A model generated the notes under the pieces. The model was given only the letters and a program-made list of their open reading frames with translations. It searched no databases and was not told where the DNA came from. A DNA stretch of 12,496 bases from Rhodobacter sp. (GTDB lineage: Bacteria; Pseudomonadota; Alphaproteobacteria; Rhodobacterales; Rhodobacteraceae), in NCBI GenBank assembly GCA_013824045.1, contig PNND01000486.1, positions 1 through 12,496 of the forward strand. Reading direction: 5' to 3'. A program made the position numbers and the translations under genes. This document shows, piece by piece, positions 1-7,415 of the stretch (position 1 is its first letter; each line of letters starts with the position of its first letter).

Positions 1-1071
1 TTCCATGCGACGCGGATGCTCGACTTCGGGTCCAGCCTTGTCGATCTGGCGATTGCGCGGGAAACGGCGGCGGGGCGGCGGGTGTTCATGGATTTCAACC
101 GCAATCCGCTTGCCGTGGCGGGGGATGAGGGGTTCAGCCTTGACCGGTTGGACGCGGATGTGCGGGCCTATCTGGGCGCGGCGGGAGCGGTGCAGGCCCT
201 GCCTATCGACCGGTTGCGCCACATGAACCCGTTGTCGATCGAGCTTTACCGCCGCTACAAGATCGACATCGCGACCGAGCCGCTGGAATTTGCCGTGAAC
301 AACCAACACATGAATGGCGGGGTGGCGGTGGATATCTGGGGCCGCAGTTCGCATCCCGCGATCTATGCGGTTGGAGAGGCGGCCGGGACCCATGGTGTGA
401 CCCGGCCCGGCGGGGCGGCGCTGAACGCGGGGCAGGTCTTTGGAACGCGGGCCGCCGAACATATCGCGGCGACATTGACGGAGCATGAGGCCGCCGAACC
501 GGAGCGCGGTGCGGATGCGGCGCTGGCGGCTGTGCTAGCCATGCTTGGCGAGGAAGGTGCGCCCACCGTCGATGCCGTGCGCGATGAGGTGCAGGCGCGG
601 ATGAGCGATGCCGCGGGCATTTTGTGCGACGCGACGACCGTCCGTGATGCCCTGCAGGCGGCGCGGGCGTTGAATGACAGGATCGGGCGCGCGGGGATCG
701 CCATCGCCCGCCCGTCCGAGGCGGCACGCGCGATCCAGTGGCGGCAGATGGCGCTTGCCTCCGAGGCGGTGCTGGCGGCGCTGGACCATTACATCGGCGG
801 CGGTGGCGGAAGCCGGGGCGCGAGGGCGATCCTTGATCCGCAGGGCGAAGGCGTGCCGATGTCGGCGCAGGGCCCGCTCGAGGGCGTGCGCTTTCGTGCC
901 GAGCGGGCGGTGGATCGCGCGCGGCAGATCGTCATCCGGCACCGCGACGGGGGCTTTTGCATCGACGAGCGGCAGATACGGCCCATCGATCAGAGCGCGC
1001 GGCCTTTCTTTGAGCGCGACTGGCCTGCATGGCTGACCGGCGCGATCTATCGGCAGGGCGAGGGGGCGTGA
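1..1071 (+). CDS. FAD-binding oxidoreductase, fumarate reductase/succinate dehydrogenase flavoprotein type (5' end missing)
   Basis: The reading frame is open from base 1, so the true start and the N-terminal FAD dinucleotide-binding motif lie upstream; 356 codons are visible. Residues 103-109 (HMNGGVA) match the H-x-M-G-G segment of FrdA/SdhA that positions the substrate. Residues 121-142 follow the family's C-terminal FAD-contacting stretch (YAVGEAAGTHGVTRPGG), with an arginine at residue 135 where fumarate reductases carry a substrate-binding Arg. The rest is an alpha-helical C-terminal domain. Enzymes of this superfamily oxidise or reduce C-C bonds alpha,beta to a carboxylate or ketone; the substrate here is unknown. 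It overlaps the next gene by 1 nt (TGATG), so the two are probably co-translated. The neighbouring KdgK-like kinase suggests sugar-acid metabolism. There is no sign of the SdhB iron-sulfur partner in the visible part, so a respiratory complex II subunit is unlikely. Confidence 0.8.
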   Translation, partial: FHATRMLDFGSSLVDLAIARETAAGRRVFMDFNRNPLAVAGDEGFSLDRLDADVRAYLGAAGAVQALPIDRLRHMNPLSIELYRRYKIDIATEPLEFAVNNQHMNGGVAVDIWGRSSHPAIYAVGEAAGTHGVTRPGGAALNAGQVFGTRAAEHIAATLTEHEAAEPERGADAALAAVLAMLGEEGAPTVDAVRDEVQARMSDAAGILCDATTVRDALQAARALNDRIGRAGIAIARPSEAARAIQWRQMALASEAVLAALDHYIGGGGGSRGARAILDPQGEGVPMSAQGPLEGVRFRAERAVDRARQIVIRHRDGGFCIDERQIRPIDQSARPFFERDWPAWLTGAIYRQGEGA

Positions 1072-2018
1072 TGGTTCCCATCCCGCGCCGTTCGGTCCGG
1101 TCCATCGGCGAGGCGATGGTGGAAATGGCGCCTGTCGGGGCGGGGCAGTATCGTCGCGGCTTCGCGGGGGATACGTTCAACACGGCCTGGCATATGGCGC
1201 AATGGCTGGGCGCTGTGGCCGAGGTCGGGATGATCACCTGTGTGGGGCAGGATGCGCTGTCGGATGCCTTTGTCGCCGAGATGGCGGCGGATGGCATGAC
1301 CCTTGCGGGCGTATCGCACGATCCGTTGCGCCATATGGGGCTGTATATGATCCAGCTGGATGGGGTGGAGCGCAGTTTTCACTACTGGCGCGAGACATCT
1401 GCCGCGCGACATCTTGCGGATGATGGGGCGGTGCTGGCGCGCGCGCTGGACGGCGTCGGGTTGGCGCATCTGTCGGGGATCACGCTGGCCATCCTGCCTG
1501 CCGCCGCGCGCGAGACGCTGTTTGCCGTGCTTTCGGAGTTCCGCGCAGGGGGCGGTGTCGTGTCCTTCGATCCCAATATCAGGCCGCGCCTGTGGGCATC
1601 GCGGACCGAGATGCAGGAGACGATCACGCGCATGCTGGCCGGTTGTGACATCGCGCTGCCCAGCCTTGACGATGAACGGGCGCATTTCGGAGATCCGGAT
1701 GCCGAGGCTGTGCTGGCAAGGATGGCCGGTCTTGGTGTGGCCGAGATCGTGGTGAAGGACGGTGCCGGACCGGTGACGATCCATGACCGAGGGGCGACCG
1801 AGGTCTTTGCGACCCCGCCGCTGACGAACATCCTCGACACGACCGGGGCGGGGGATGCGTTCAATGCCGGATACCTTGCGGCACGGCTGATGGGCGATGA
1901 CGTGGCGCGATGTGTTGCGGCCGGGCAGCGGATGGCGGCGGCGGTTCTGGCGCATCACGGGGCGCGTGCCTCGAAAGAGGCGTTGGCGGCGCTGCGCGCG
2001 CCTGTAGCGCGTAGCTGA
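1071..2018 (+). CDS. kdgK: PfkB-family sugar kinase, probable 2-dehydro-3-deoxygluconokinase
   Basis: This 315-aa cytoplasmic ribokinase-fold enzyme probably phosphorylates 2-keto-3-deoxygluconate (KDG) to KDPG with ATP, feeding the Entner-Doudoroff aldolase step. The N-terminal PfkB region (FAGDTFNTAWHMAQWLG) is followed by Y105-W106-R107 and S110-A-A-R113, matching the KDG-kinase substrate segment in which ER-x-F-x-YWR is followed by SAAR. The second PfkB signature, DTTGAGDAF, places the catalytic Asp at residue 262. The length is typical for KdgK. I chose ATG 1071 because it overlaps the stop of the flavoprotein gene (TGATG) and gives the family's usual N-terminus (SIGEAMVEM near residue 10). 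The frame is open further upstream to 1029, but that would add 14 residues overlapping the previous gene. A related PfkB kinase for another keto-deoxy sugar acid remains possible. Confidence 0.85.
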   Translation: MVPIPRRSVRSIGEAMVEMAPVGAGQYRRGFAGDTFNTAWHMAQWLGAVAEVGMITCVGQDALSDAFVAEMAADGMTLAGVSHDPLRHMGLYMIQLDGVERSFHYWRETSAARHLADDGAVLARALDGVGLAHLSGITLAILPAAARETLFAVLSEFRAGGGVVSFDPNIRPRLWASRTEMQETITRMLAGCDIALPSLDDERAHFGDPDAEAVLARMAGLGVAEIVVKDGAGPVTIHDRGATEVFATPPLTNILDTTGAGDAFNAGYLAARLMGDDVARCVAAGQRMAAAVLAHHGARASKEALAALRAPVARS

Positions 2019-2036
2019 CACCTGATCTGCGATCCT

Positions 2037-2052
2037 TGCTTCGGGGGAAGCA
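2037..2052 (+). repeat. Small hairpin after kdgK, possible weak 3' end signal
   Basis: TGCTTC (2037-2042) and GAAGCA (2047-2052) form a perfect 6-bp stem with a GGGG loop, 18 nt after the kdgK stop codon. There is no T-run after it, so it does not meet the usual picture of an intrinsic terminator. It may mark a processed 3' end or be chance. Confidence 0.35.
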
Positions 2053-2062
2053 TCATATCTGA

Positions 2063-2090
2063 TTGACAGGATATGGATCGTTCCAATAAC
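2063..2090 (+). promoter_or_regulatory. Sigma70-like promoter candidate
   Basis: A perfect TTGACA (2063-2068) is followed after 16 bp by AATAAC (2085-2090), which matches 4 of 6 bases of the -10 consensus TATAAT. Transcription would start near 2097, giving a leader of about 94 nt before the ATG at 2191. The right half lies inside the inverted repeat at 2075-2105, so a repressor bound there would cover the -10 region and start site. The call rests on sequence match alone. Confidence 0.5.
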
Positions 2091-2105
2091 GTTTTGGAAC
2101 GATCC
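2075..2105. promoter_or_regulatory. Perfect 12-bp inverted repeat, probable operator
   Basis: The arms GGATCGTTCCAA (2075-2086) and TTGGAACGATCC (2094-2105) are exact reverse complements separated by 7 bp (TAACGTT). A 31-bp perfect dyad in an intergenic region that overlaps a -10-like element is a classic arrangement for a dimeric repressor. As RNA it would also form a 12-bp stem with a 7-nt loop, but no T-run follows, which argues against a terminator. The regulator family cannot be told from the site alone, and no regulator gene is present in this window. Confidence 0.6.
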
Positions 2106-2190
2106 GATTTCAGATTCGGTCGTCTTTCCGGTGCGGAGTTGCTGCTTTGCGCCGCCGGATGGGGTTTGCCTGCAGGGGGGGTGCGGCACG

Positions 2191-3762
2191 ATGTCGAAGG
2201 TTGTCTCGCCGGCTGAAGCTGCCCTGCGCATCCGTGATGGTGCGGTGGTCACGGTGTCATCTTCGTCATCGCTCGGCTGCCCGGACAAGGTGCTGGAGGC
2301 GATCGGAGCACGCTTTCGGGCCGAAGGCCATCCGCGCGACCTGACCTCGATCCACCCCATCGCGGCGGGTGACATGTATGGCGTGAAGGGGATCGACCAT
2401 ATCGCGCAGGACGGGCTTTTGGCGCGGGTGATCGCGGGGTCCTATCCATCGGGGTCGTCCAATCTGCCGATGCCCGAGATCTGGAAGATGGTCACCGAGG
2501 ACCGGATACCGGCCTATAACGTGCCGTCAGGCATCCTTTTCGACATGCACCGCGAAGCGGCGGCGCGGCGGCCCGGGGTGCTGACCAAGGTGGGGATGCA
2601 GACCTTTGTGGACCCCGTGCGCGAGGGCTGCGCGATGAATGCCAAGGGGGCGGCTGCGCCCATCGTTTCCCGCATCGAATTCGCGGGCGAGACATGGCTG
2701 CATTTCCCAAACATCGTACCGGATGTGTGCATCCTGCGGGCCACCACCGCCGACGAGCACGGCAACCTGACCTATGAGCATGAGGGGGCCTATCTGGGCG
2801 GACTGGAGCAGGCGATTTGCGTGCGCAATCACGGCGGGCTGGTGATCGCGCAGGTGTCGCGGGTGACGGCGCGCGGGTCTTTGCGCCCACATGATGTGCG
2901 GGTGCCGGGGCATCTGGTCGATCTGGTCGTGGTGGATGCCGAGCAGAAGCAGACCTGCGAGACGCCCTATGATCCGGCGATTTCGGGGCAGGTGATGCGG
3001 CCGTGGTCCAGTTTTGCGCTGGCCGAGCACGGGGTGGAAAAGGTGATCGCCCGTCGCGCGGCGATGGAGTTGCGGGCAGGGATGACGGCCAATCTGGGGT
3101 TTGGCATTTCCGCGATGGTGCCGCGCATCCTGCTGGAGGAGGGCCATCCCGAGGCGGTGACCTGGGCCATCGAGCAGGGGGCGGTGGGGGGGATGCCTTT
3201 GACCGGCTTCGCCTTTGGCTGCGCGTCGAATGCGGATGCTTTCGTGCCGTCGCCGCAGCAGTTCATCTATTTTCAGGGGGCGGGGTTTGATCTGTCTTTC
3301 CTGTCCTTCCTTGAGGTTGATGTGGAGGGGAACGTCAATGTCTCCAAACTCGGGAAGAAGCCCTATCTGACGGCGGGCTGCGGCGGGTTCGTGGACATCA
3401 CCGCCCATGCGCGGAAGATCGTCTTTTCCGGCTGGTTCGAGGCGGGGGCGCAGATCGCGCTGTCGGAGGATGGGATCAAGGTCGAGGCACCGGGCAAGTT
3501 CACCAAGATGGTGCAGGCGGTGGAGCATGTGACCTTTTCCGGCGCGCGGGCGCGGGAGACGGGGCAGGATGTGCTTTACGTCACCGAACGATGTGTGATG
3601 CGACTGGCCGAAGAGGGATTGGTCGCGACCGAGATCATGCCGGGGATAGACCCAGCGCGGGATATCGTGGCGGCGAGCCAAGGGCGGGTGAGGGTGGCGG
3701 AAAACGCGACCGTGCTGCCGAAGGCGCTGTTGGCGGAGGCCCCGATGGGGTGGGCACCATGA
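2191..3762 (+). CDS. Family I acyl-CoA:carboxylate CoA-transferase (one-chain, YdiF/propionate CoA-transferase type)
   Basis: This 523-aa cytoplasmic enzyme carries both halves of a family I CoA-transferase in one chain, as in E. coli YdiF and clostridial propionate CoA-transferase, and its length matches theirs. It would move CoA from a donor such as acetyl-CoA to a carboxylic acid through a glutamyl-CoA thioester. The catalytic Glu is expected at residue 328 in WAIEQGAVGG, equivalent to the active-site Glu of the TIE-x-G-x-x-GG motif. The N-terminal half begins with the usual KVVSPAEAALRIRDGAVVTV strand-helix unit. I chose ATG 2191, which starts at the family's normal N-terminus (MSKVVS); an upstream GTG at 2131 keeps the frame open but adds a Cys-rich 20-residue leader with no ribosome site. 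The G-run at 2175-2181 is the only candidate ribosome site and is weak. The stop overlaps the next start by 4 nt. The acid substrate is unknown. Confidence 0.88.
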   Translation: MSKVVSPAEAALRIRDGAVVTVSSSSSLGCPDKVLEAIGARFRAEGHPRDLTSIHPIAAGDMYGVKGIDHIAQDGLLARVIAGSYPSGSSNLPMPEIWKMVTEDRIPAYNVPSGILFDMHREAAARRPGVLTKVGMQTFVDPVREGCAMNAKGAAAPIVSRIEFAGETWLHFPNIVPDVCILRATTADEHGNLTYEHEGAYLGGLEQAICVRNHGGLVIAQVSRVTARGSLRPHDVRVPGHLVDLVVVDAEQKQTCETPYDPAISGQVMRPWSSFALAEHGVEKVIARRAAMELRAGMTANLGFGISAMVPRILLEEGHPEAVTWAIEQGAVGGMPLTGFAFGCASNADAFVPSPQQFIYFQGAGFDLSFLSFLEVDVEGNVNVSKLGKKPYLTAGCGGFVDITAHARKIVFSGWFEAGAQIALSEDGIKVEAPGKFTKMVQAVEHVTFSGARARETGQDVLYVTERCVMRLAEEGLVATEIMPGIDPARDIVAASQGRVRVAENATVLPKALLAEAPMGWAP

Positions 3763-4526
3763 GCCGCGTGCATTTCAACATCACCGGGCGCATCGCGGAA
3801 TTGCGGTTGGACAATCCGGCCAAGCTGAATGCCTTCACGGTGGACATGCTGGGGCAGTTGGCCGGGCATCTGGACACGATCGAGCGCAGCGCGGATATCG
3901 CCTGTGTTCTGGTCACGGCGGCAGAGGCGAAGGCCTTTTGCGCGGGGGCCGATATAAACGGCTGGGGTGATCTGACGCCTGCGGAGTTTGCGCGGCACTG
4001 GGTGCGGGGCGGACATCGCATCTTTGACCGGCTGGCGCGGTTGGCGCGGCCCACGATTGCGGTGGTGCAGGCGCATGCCTTTGGTGGCGGGCTGGAACTG
4101 GCGGCGGCCTGCGACATACGGGTGATGGGGCCCAAGGCCACGCTGGCGCTGCCCGAGGCGCAGGTGGGCATCGTGCCGGGCTGGTCGGGATCGCAGCGGC
4201 TGGCGCGGTTGCTGCCGGAAAGCGTCGTCAAGGAGATGGCGCTGTTCGGGCGGCGGATCACGGCGGAGCGGGCCCTTGCGATGGGCTTTGCCGCCGAGGT
4301 GGCCGAGGATGCGCGGGCGGCGGCGGATGCCATCGCGGCGCGGGTTGCCGATCTGTCGCCACGGGCGGTGGAGATCACCAAGTCGATGATCCATGCGGGG
4401 GCGGGCGAGGATGCTGCCGCCCTGATCGAGGCGCTGGGAAGCGCCGCCATTTCCGCCAGCGCCGACCGCGACGAGGGTGTTGCCGCCTTCCGCGCCAAGC
4501 GCAAAGCCGAATTTCCGGGGACCTGA
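3759..4526 (+). CDS. Enoyl-CoA hydratase/isomerase (crotonase) family protein
   Basis: This 255-aa crotonase-fold enzyme is of typical length. The two oxyanion-hole segments are KAFCAGADI (residues 58-66) and HAFGGGLELA (106-115). Both hydratase glutamates are present: E113 in GGGLELAAACD and E133 in LPEAQVGIVPG, corresponding to Glu144 and Glu164 of rat mitochondrial enoyl-CoA hydratase. That supports true hydration or dehydration of an enoyl-/3-hydroxyacyl-CoA rather than only isomerisation or hydrolysis. The ATG at 3759 overlaps the CoA-transferase stop in an ATGA unit, so the pair is translationally coupled and probably acts in sequence: CoA transfer to an acid, then hydration. A carnitinyl-CoA dehydratase-like or lyase activity cannot be excluded. 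The frame runs open upstream to 3591, but that part overlaps the CoA-transferase gene and is not family-like. Confidence 0.88.
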   Translation: MSRVHFNITGRIAELRLDNPAKLNAFTVDMLGQLAGHLDTIERSADIACVLVTAAEAKAFCAGADINGWGDLTPAEFARHWVRGGHRIFDRLARLARPTIAVVQAHAFGGGLELAAACDIRVMGPKATLALPEAQVGIVPGWSGSQRLARLLPESVVKEMALFGRRITAERALAMGFAAEVAEDARAAADAIAARVADLSPRAVEITKSMIHAGAGEDAAALIEALGSAAISASADRDEGVAAFRAKRKAEFPGT

Positions 4527-4529
4527 GCG

Positions 4530-6047
4530 ATGACCGAATTGACCCTGATCCCCCGTGCCGATGTGGCCTTGCCGGAAGTGCGCGTGAACCGCCACTGGAT
4601 CGCCGGGGCATGGCTGGACAGCGCCGAACAGTCCGAGCGGGTGTCGCCGTCGCATGGCGTGGTCGTCAGCCGGTCGGCCAAGGGCGGCGAGGCCGAGGCG
4701 CGCGCGGCCATCGCGGCGGCGCGGGCGGCATTCGACGACGGGCGCTGGTCGCGGCTGGCGGCCAAGGCGCGGGCGGTGGTGCTCTTGCGGATGGCGGACC
4801 TGATCGAGGCGAATGTGGAACGCTTTGCCGTGATCGAGACGCTGGAATCGGGCAAGCCCATCGCGCAGGCGCGGGGTGAGGTTGGGGGGGCGGCGGACCT
4901 GTGGCGCTATGCGGCGGCCTTGGCGCGGACGGTGGAGGGGGACAGTTTCAACGGGCTGGGGCCGGACATGCTGGCCACGGTGCTGAAGGAGCCCATCGGG
5001 GTGGTGTCGGTCATCACGCCGTGGAATTTCCCGTTCTGGATTCTGAGCCAGAAGTTGCCCTTCGCATTGGCGGCGGGCTGCACCTGTGTGGTGAAGCCGT
5101 CGGAAATGACACCGTCGACAACCGCGATGTTGGCGGAACTGCTGGATCAGGCGGGCTTGCCTGCGGGGGTGGTCAACATCGTGCTGGGCTATGGCCAGCC
5201 GGTGGGGGCGGTTCTGGCGGCGGATCATCGCGTGGACATGGTGACCTTTACGGGGTCCACGGCGGTGGGCAAGACGATCAGCCGGATCGCGGCGGAGAAC
5301 CTGAAGAAGGTGGCGTTGGAACTGGGGGGGAAGAACCCGCAGGTGATCTTTCCCGACGCGGACCTTGAAAGCGCGGCGGATGCGGTGGTCTTCGGGGTCT
5401 ATTTCAACGTGGGCCAGTGCTGCAATTCAGGCAGCCGGATCATCGTGCATGAAGATATCGCCGAGGCTTTCACCGCGCGTGTGGTCGAGCTGTCGCGCCA
5501 TGTGACCTTTGGCGATCCGCTGGACCCGGACACGCAGGTGGGCGCCATCGTGACGCCGGAACATGGGGCCAAGATCGACGGCTATGTGCAGGCGGCCAAG
5601 GCCGCAGGCGCGCGGGTGGTGCTGGGCGGCGGGCCGTTGGACGTGCCGGGTCTGGGCGCGCAGTTCTATCGGCCTACGGTGGTGACGGGGGTGACGCCCG
5701 ACATGGCCATCGCGCGGGACGAGGTCTTTGGTCCGGTGCTGACGGTGCTGACCTTCCGCACGTTGGAAGAGGCCATCGCGCTGTGCAACGACGCGGATTA
5801 CGGCCTGTCGGCGGGGGTGTGGAGCGAGAATGTCCATACTTGCTTAGCCTTTGCGCGTTCGGTGCAGGCGGGGACGGTCTGGACCAACACTTGGATGGAC
5901 GGGTTCCCCGAAGTGGCCTTTGGGGGCGTCAAGCAATCCGGTCAGGGGCGCGAGATCGGCCGCTACGGGCTGGAAGAATTCATGGAGATCAAGTCGGTCG
6001 TCATGCGCATCGGGCGCACGCGGGCGAATTGGGTGAAGACCCGCTGA
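4530..6047 (+). CDS. NAD(P)-dependent aldehyde dehydrogenase
   Basis: This 505-aa member of the ALDH superfamily oxidises an aldehyde to a carboxylic acid. The catalytic set is complete: N166 in [12 protein letters not shown]264 in LELGGKNP, the nucleophile C298 in [10 protein letters not shown] and E398 in DEVFGPV. The 34-residue Glu-Cys spacing equals that of human ALDH2. [11 protein letters not shown] is the cofactor-binding turn. The C-terminal [14 protein letters not shown] followed by [13 protein letters not shown] resembles betaine-aldehyde/polyol-aldehyde type enzymes, though the substrate cannot be fixed. The gene starts 3 nt after the crotonase stop. Its acid product could be the substrate of the CoA-transferase, or it could act on products of the downstream GMC enzymes. 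An oddity is a TTA leucine codon at residue 439, rare in such GC-rich DNA, inside a short run of less-used codons. Confidence 0.93.
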   Translation: MTELTLIPRADVALPEVRVNRHWIAGAWLDSAEQSERVSPSHGVVVSRSAKGGEAEARAAIAAARAAFDDGRWSRLAAKARAVVLLRMADLIEANVERFAVIETLESGKPIAQARGEVGGAADLWRYAAALARTVEGDSFNGLGPDMLATVLKEPIGVVSVITPWNFPFWILSQKLPFALAAGCTCVVKPSEMTPSTTAMLAELLDQAGLPAGVVNIVLGYGQPVGAVLAADHRVDMVTFTGSTAVGKTISRIAAENLKKVALELGGKNPQVIFPDADLESAADAVVFGVYFNVGQCCNSGSRIIVHEDIAEAFTARVVELSRHVTFGDPLDPDTQVGAIVTPEHGAKIDGYVQAAKAAGARVVLGGGPLDVPGLGAQFYRPTVVTGVTPDMAIARDEVFGPVLTVLTFRTLEEAIALCNDADYGLSAGVWSENVHTCLAFARSVQAGTVWTNTWMDGFPEVAFGGVKQSGQGREIGRYGLEEFMEIKSVVMRIGRTRANWVKTR

Positions 6048-6087
6048 CACGACGTTTCAGTCGGGGCGGGAAGGCGAACGCAACATG

Positions 6088-6092
6088 GGAGG
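6088..6092 (+). promoter_or_regulatory. Strong ribosome binding site that sets the binding-protein start
   Basis: GGAGG lies 7 nt before the ATG at 6100. The earlier in-frame ATG at 6085 sits directly in front of this site and cannot use it, so 6100 is the better start. It is the strongest ribosome site seen in the window, which suits a binding protein needed in excess over the permeases. Confidence 0.75.
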
Positions 6093-6099
6093 AAATGCG

Positions 6100-7353
6100 A
6101 TGCGTGCCGGATGGAAGACGATGATGACGGGTGCGGCGGTACTGGCGATGACGACTTCGCTGGCCAAGGCCGCGGATGTGGAAGTGCTGCACTGGTGGAC
6201 CAGCGGCGGCGAGGCTGCGGCGGTTGGCGTCTTGAAGGACAACCTTGCCGCCGGTGGCACTGGCTGGGTGGACATGCCCGTGGCAGGCGGCGGCGGCGAG
6301 GCGGCGATGACCGCCCTTCGCGCCCGCGTCACGGCAGGCGATGCGCCGACAGCGGTGCAGATGCTGGGCTTTGACATCCTTGACTGGGCGGGCGAAGGCG
6401 CGCTGGCCGACCTGACCGCCACGGCGACGGCCGAGGGCTGGGACAAGGTGGTGCCTGCGGCGCTGCAGCAGTTCTCGACCTCGGATGGCAAGTGGGTGGC
6501 TGCACCCGTGAACGTCCATTCCACCAACTGGGTCTGGATCAACAAGGCCGCGCTGGATGCGACCGGCCTTGCCGCGCCAACGACTTGGGAAGAACTGGTC
6601 GCGGTGCTCGACAAGATGAAGGAGAACGGGATCACCCCGCTGGGTCACGGCGGCCAGCCGTGGCAGGAAGCGACCGTGTTTGACGGGATCGTGCTGTCTC
6701 TGGGCGGCGATTTCTACAAGGCGGCCTTCGTCGATCTGGACCCGGCCGCGCTGGGCGGCGAGCAGATGGCGGAAGCCTTCAACCGCCTGATCACGCTGCG
6801 CTCTTATGTGGATGACAACTTCTCGGGCCGCGATTGGAACCTGGCCTCGGCCATGGTCATCAACGGCGAGGCCGGGATGCAGATGATGGGCGACTGGGCC
6901 AAGGGCGAGTTCCTGAAGGCGGGCAAGGTGCCGGGCACCGATTTCGTCTGCATCCGTTTCCCCGGCACCCAAGGGTCGGTGACGTTCAACTCGGACCAGT
7001 TCGCCATGTTCAACCAGGCCGATGCGGGCAAGCAGGACGCGCAGGTCAACATGGCCAAGGCGATCATGGACCCGGCCTTCCAGTCGGCCTTCAACGTGGT
7101 GAAGGGCTCGGTTCCGGCGCGGACCGACGTGTCGAACGAGGCCTTTGACGACTGCGGCAAGAAGGGCATGGCCGATCTGGCCGAGGCCAACACGGCGGGC
7201 ACGCTCTATGGTTCCATGGCGCATGGCCACGCGGCCCCGGCTTCGGTGAAGAACGCGACCTATGACGTGATCACGGCGGCCTTCAACGGCGAATATGCCG
7301 ATGGCGCGACGGCGGCGGCGGCCTTGGCCGAGGCTGTGGCTGCAGCACAGTGA
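6100..7353 (+). CDS. Sugar ABC transporter substrate-binding protein (CUT1, glucose/mannose type)
   Basis: This 417-aa periplasmic binding protein delivers a sugar or related compound to the permeases encoded next. The N-terminus is a Sec signal peptide: R2 and K6, a hydrophobic core ([12 protein letters not shown]), then AKA before a likely cut after residue 24. The mature protein begins [18 protein letters not shown], a hallmark of the Thermus/Pseudomonas glucose-mannose binding protein group. [18 protein letters not shown] and [13 protein letters not shown] follow it. Two cysteines (in FVCIRFPG and FDDCGKKG) could form the disulfide found in that group. The gene uses GGC glycine and other C-ending codons more than its GGG-rich neighbours, consistent with high expression. 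It is preceded by a 52-bp gap in which I see no clear promoter, and followed by three strong hairpins. The actual ligand may be a polyol or glycoside rather than glucose. Confidence 0.92.
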   Translation: MRAGWKTMMTGAAVLAMTTSLAKAADVEVLHWWTSGGEAAAVGVLKDNLAAGGTGWVDMPVAGGGGEAAMTALRARVTAGDAPTAVQMLGFDILDWAGEGALADLTATATAEGWDKVVPAALQQFSTSDGKWVAAPVNVHSTNWVWINKAALDATGLAAPTTWEELVAVLDKMKENGITPLGHGGQPWQEATVFDGIVLSLGGDFYKAAFVDLDPAALGGEQMAEAFNRLITLRSYVDDNFSGRDWNLASAMVINGEAGMQMMGDWAKGEFLKAGKVPGTDFVCIRFPGTQGSVTFNSDQFAMFNQADAGKQDAQVNMAKAIMDPAFQSAFNVVKGSVPARTDVSNEAFDDCGKKGMADLAEANTAGTLYGSMAHGHAAPASVKNATYDVITAAFNGEYADGATAAAALAEAVAAAQ

Positions 7354-7364
7354 CCTGATGACGT

Positions 7365-7389
7365 GGAGGGCGGCCAGTGGCCGCCCTCC
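7365..7389 (+). repeat. GC-rich 11-bp hairpin (first of three)
   Basis: GGAGGGCGGCC (7365-7375) and GGCCGCCCTCC (7379-7389) are exact reverse complements around an AGT loop, 12 nt after the binding-protein stop. The stem is almost wholly G:C and would be very stable in RNA. No T-run follows, so read-through into the permease genes is expected. A hairpin at this place commonly blocks 3'-to-5' decay of the upstream message. Confidence 0.85.
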
Positions 7390-7415
7390 GCAAATTCCTT
7401 AAGGAAGGAATTTGC
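7390..7415 (+). repeat. AT-rich 11-bp hairpin (second of three)
   Basis: GCAAATTCCTT (7390-7400) and AAGGAATTTGC (7405-7415) are exact reverse complements with an AAGG loop. It begins at the base directly after the first hairpin and its last two bases (GC) are the first two of the third hairpin. The sharp change from G:C to A:T stems suggests an inserted repeat element rather than drift of coding DNA. Confidence 0.85.

Larger units (their letters stand above)
2019..2190 (+). other. Intergenic regulatory region before the CoA-transferase gene
   Basis: This is the longest stretch without a gene in the window (172 bp) and is visibly more AT-rich than the flanking genes. In order it holds a 6-bp hairpin just after the kdgK stop, a TTGACA -35-like hexamer, a perfect 12-bp inverted repeat, and a leader of roughly 90 nt that ends in a G-run serving as a weak ribosome site. 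It probably separates an upstream transcription unit (flavoprotein-kdgK) from the CoA-transferase unit. I saw no small ORF with convincing coding character in it. Confidence 0.6.

Noticed and set aside
2075..2105. Inverted repeat read as an intrinsic terminator of kdgK
   Set aside because: No T-run follows the stem, half its bases are A:T, and it overlaps a promoter-like element, so an operator is the better reading.
2131..2190. GTG start at 2131 giving the CoA-transferase a 20-residue extension
   Set aside because: The extension is Cys-rich and not family-like, no ribosome site precedes it, and the normal N-terminus begins at ATG 2191.
1047..2375. Minus-strand open frame of 442 codons spanning the intergenic region
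   Set aside because: It covers the kdgK gene and the promoter-operator region and extends into the CoA-transferase gene. Its composition is low-complexity Arg/His/Pro with no motif.
3576..5228. Long minus-strand open frame of 550 codons
   Set aside because: It lies opposite the crotonase and ALDH genes, which have intact catalytic motifs. Its translation is dominated by Arg, His, Pro and Gln with no recognisable domain, as expected for a mirror frame in GC-rich DNA.
6001..7230. Minus-strand open frame of 409 codons
   Set aside because: It is opposite the sugar-binding protein gene, which has a signal peptide and strong ribosome site; no domain is visible in the antisense product.
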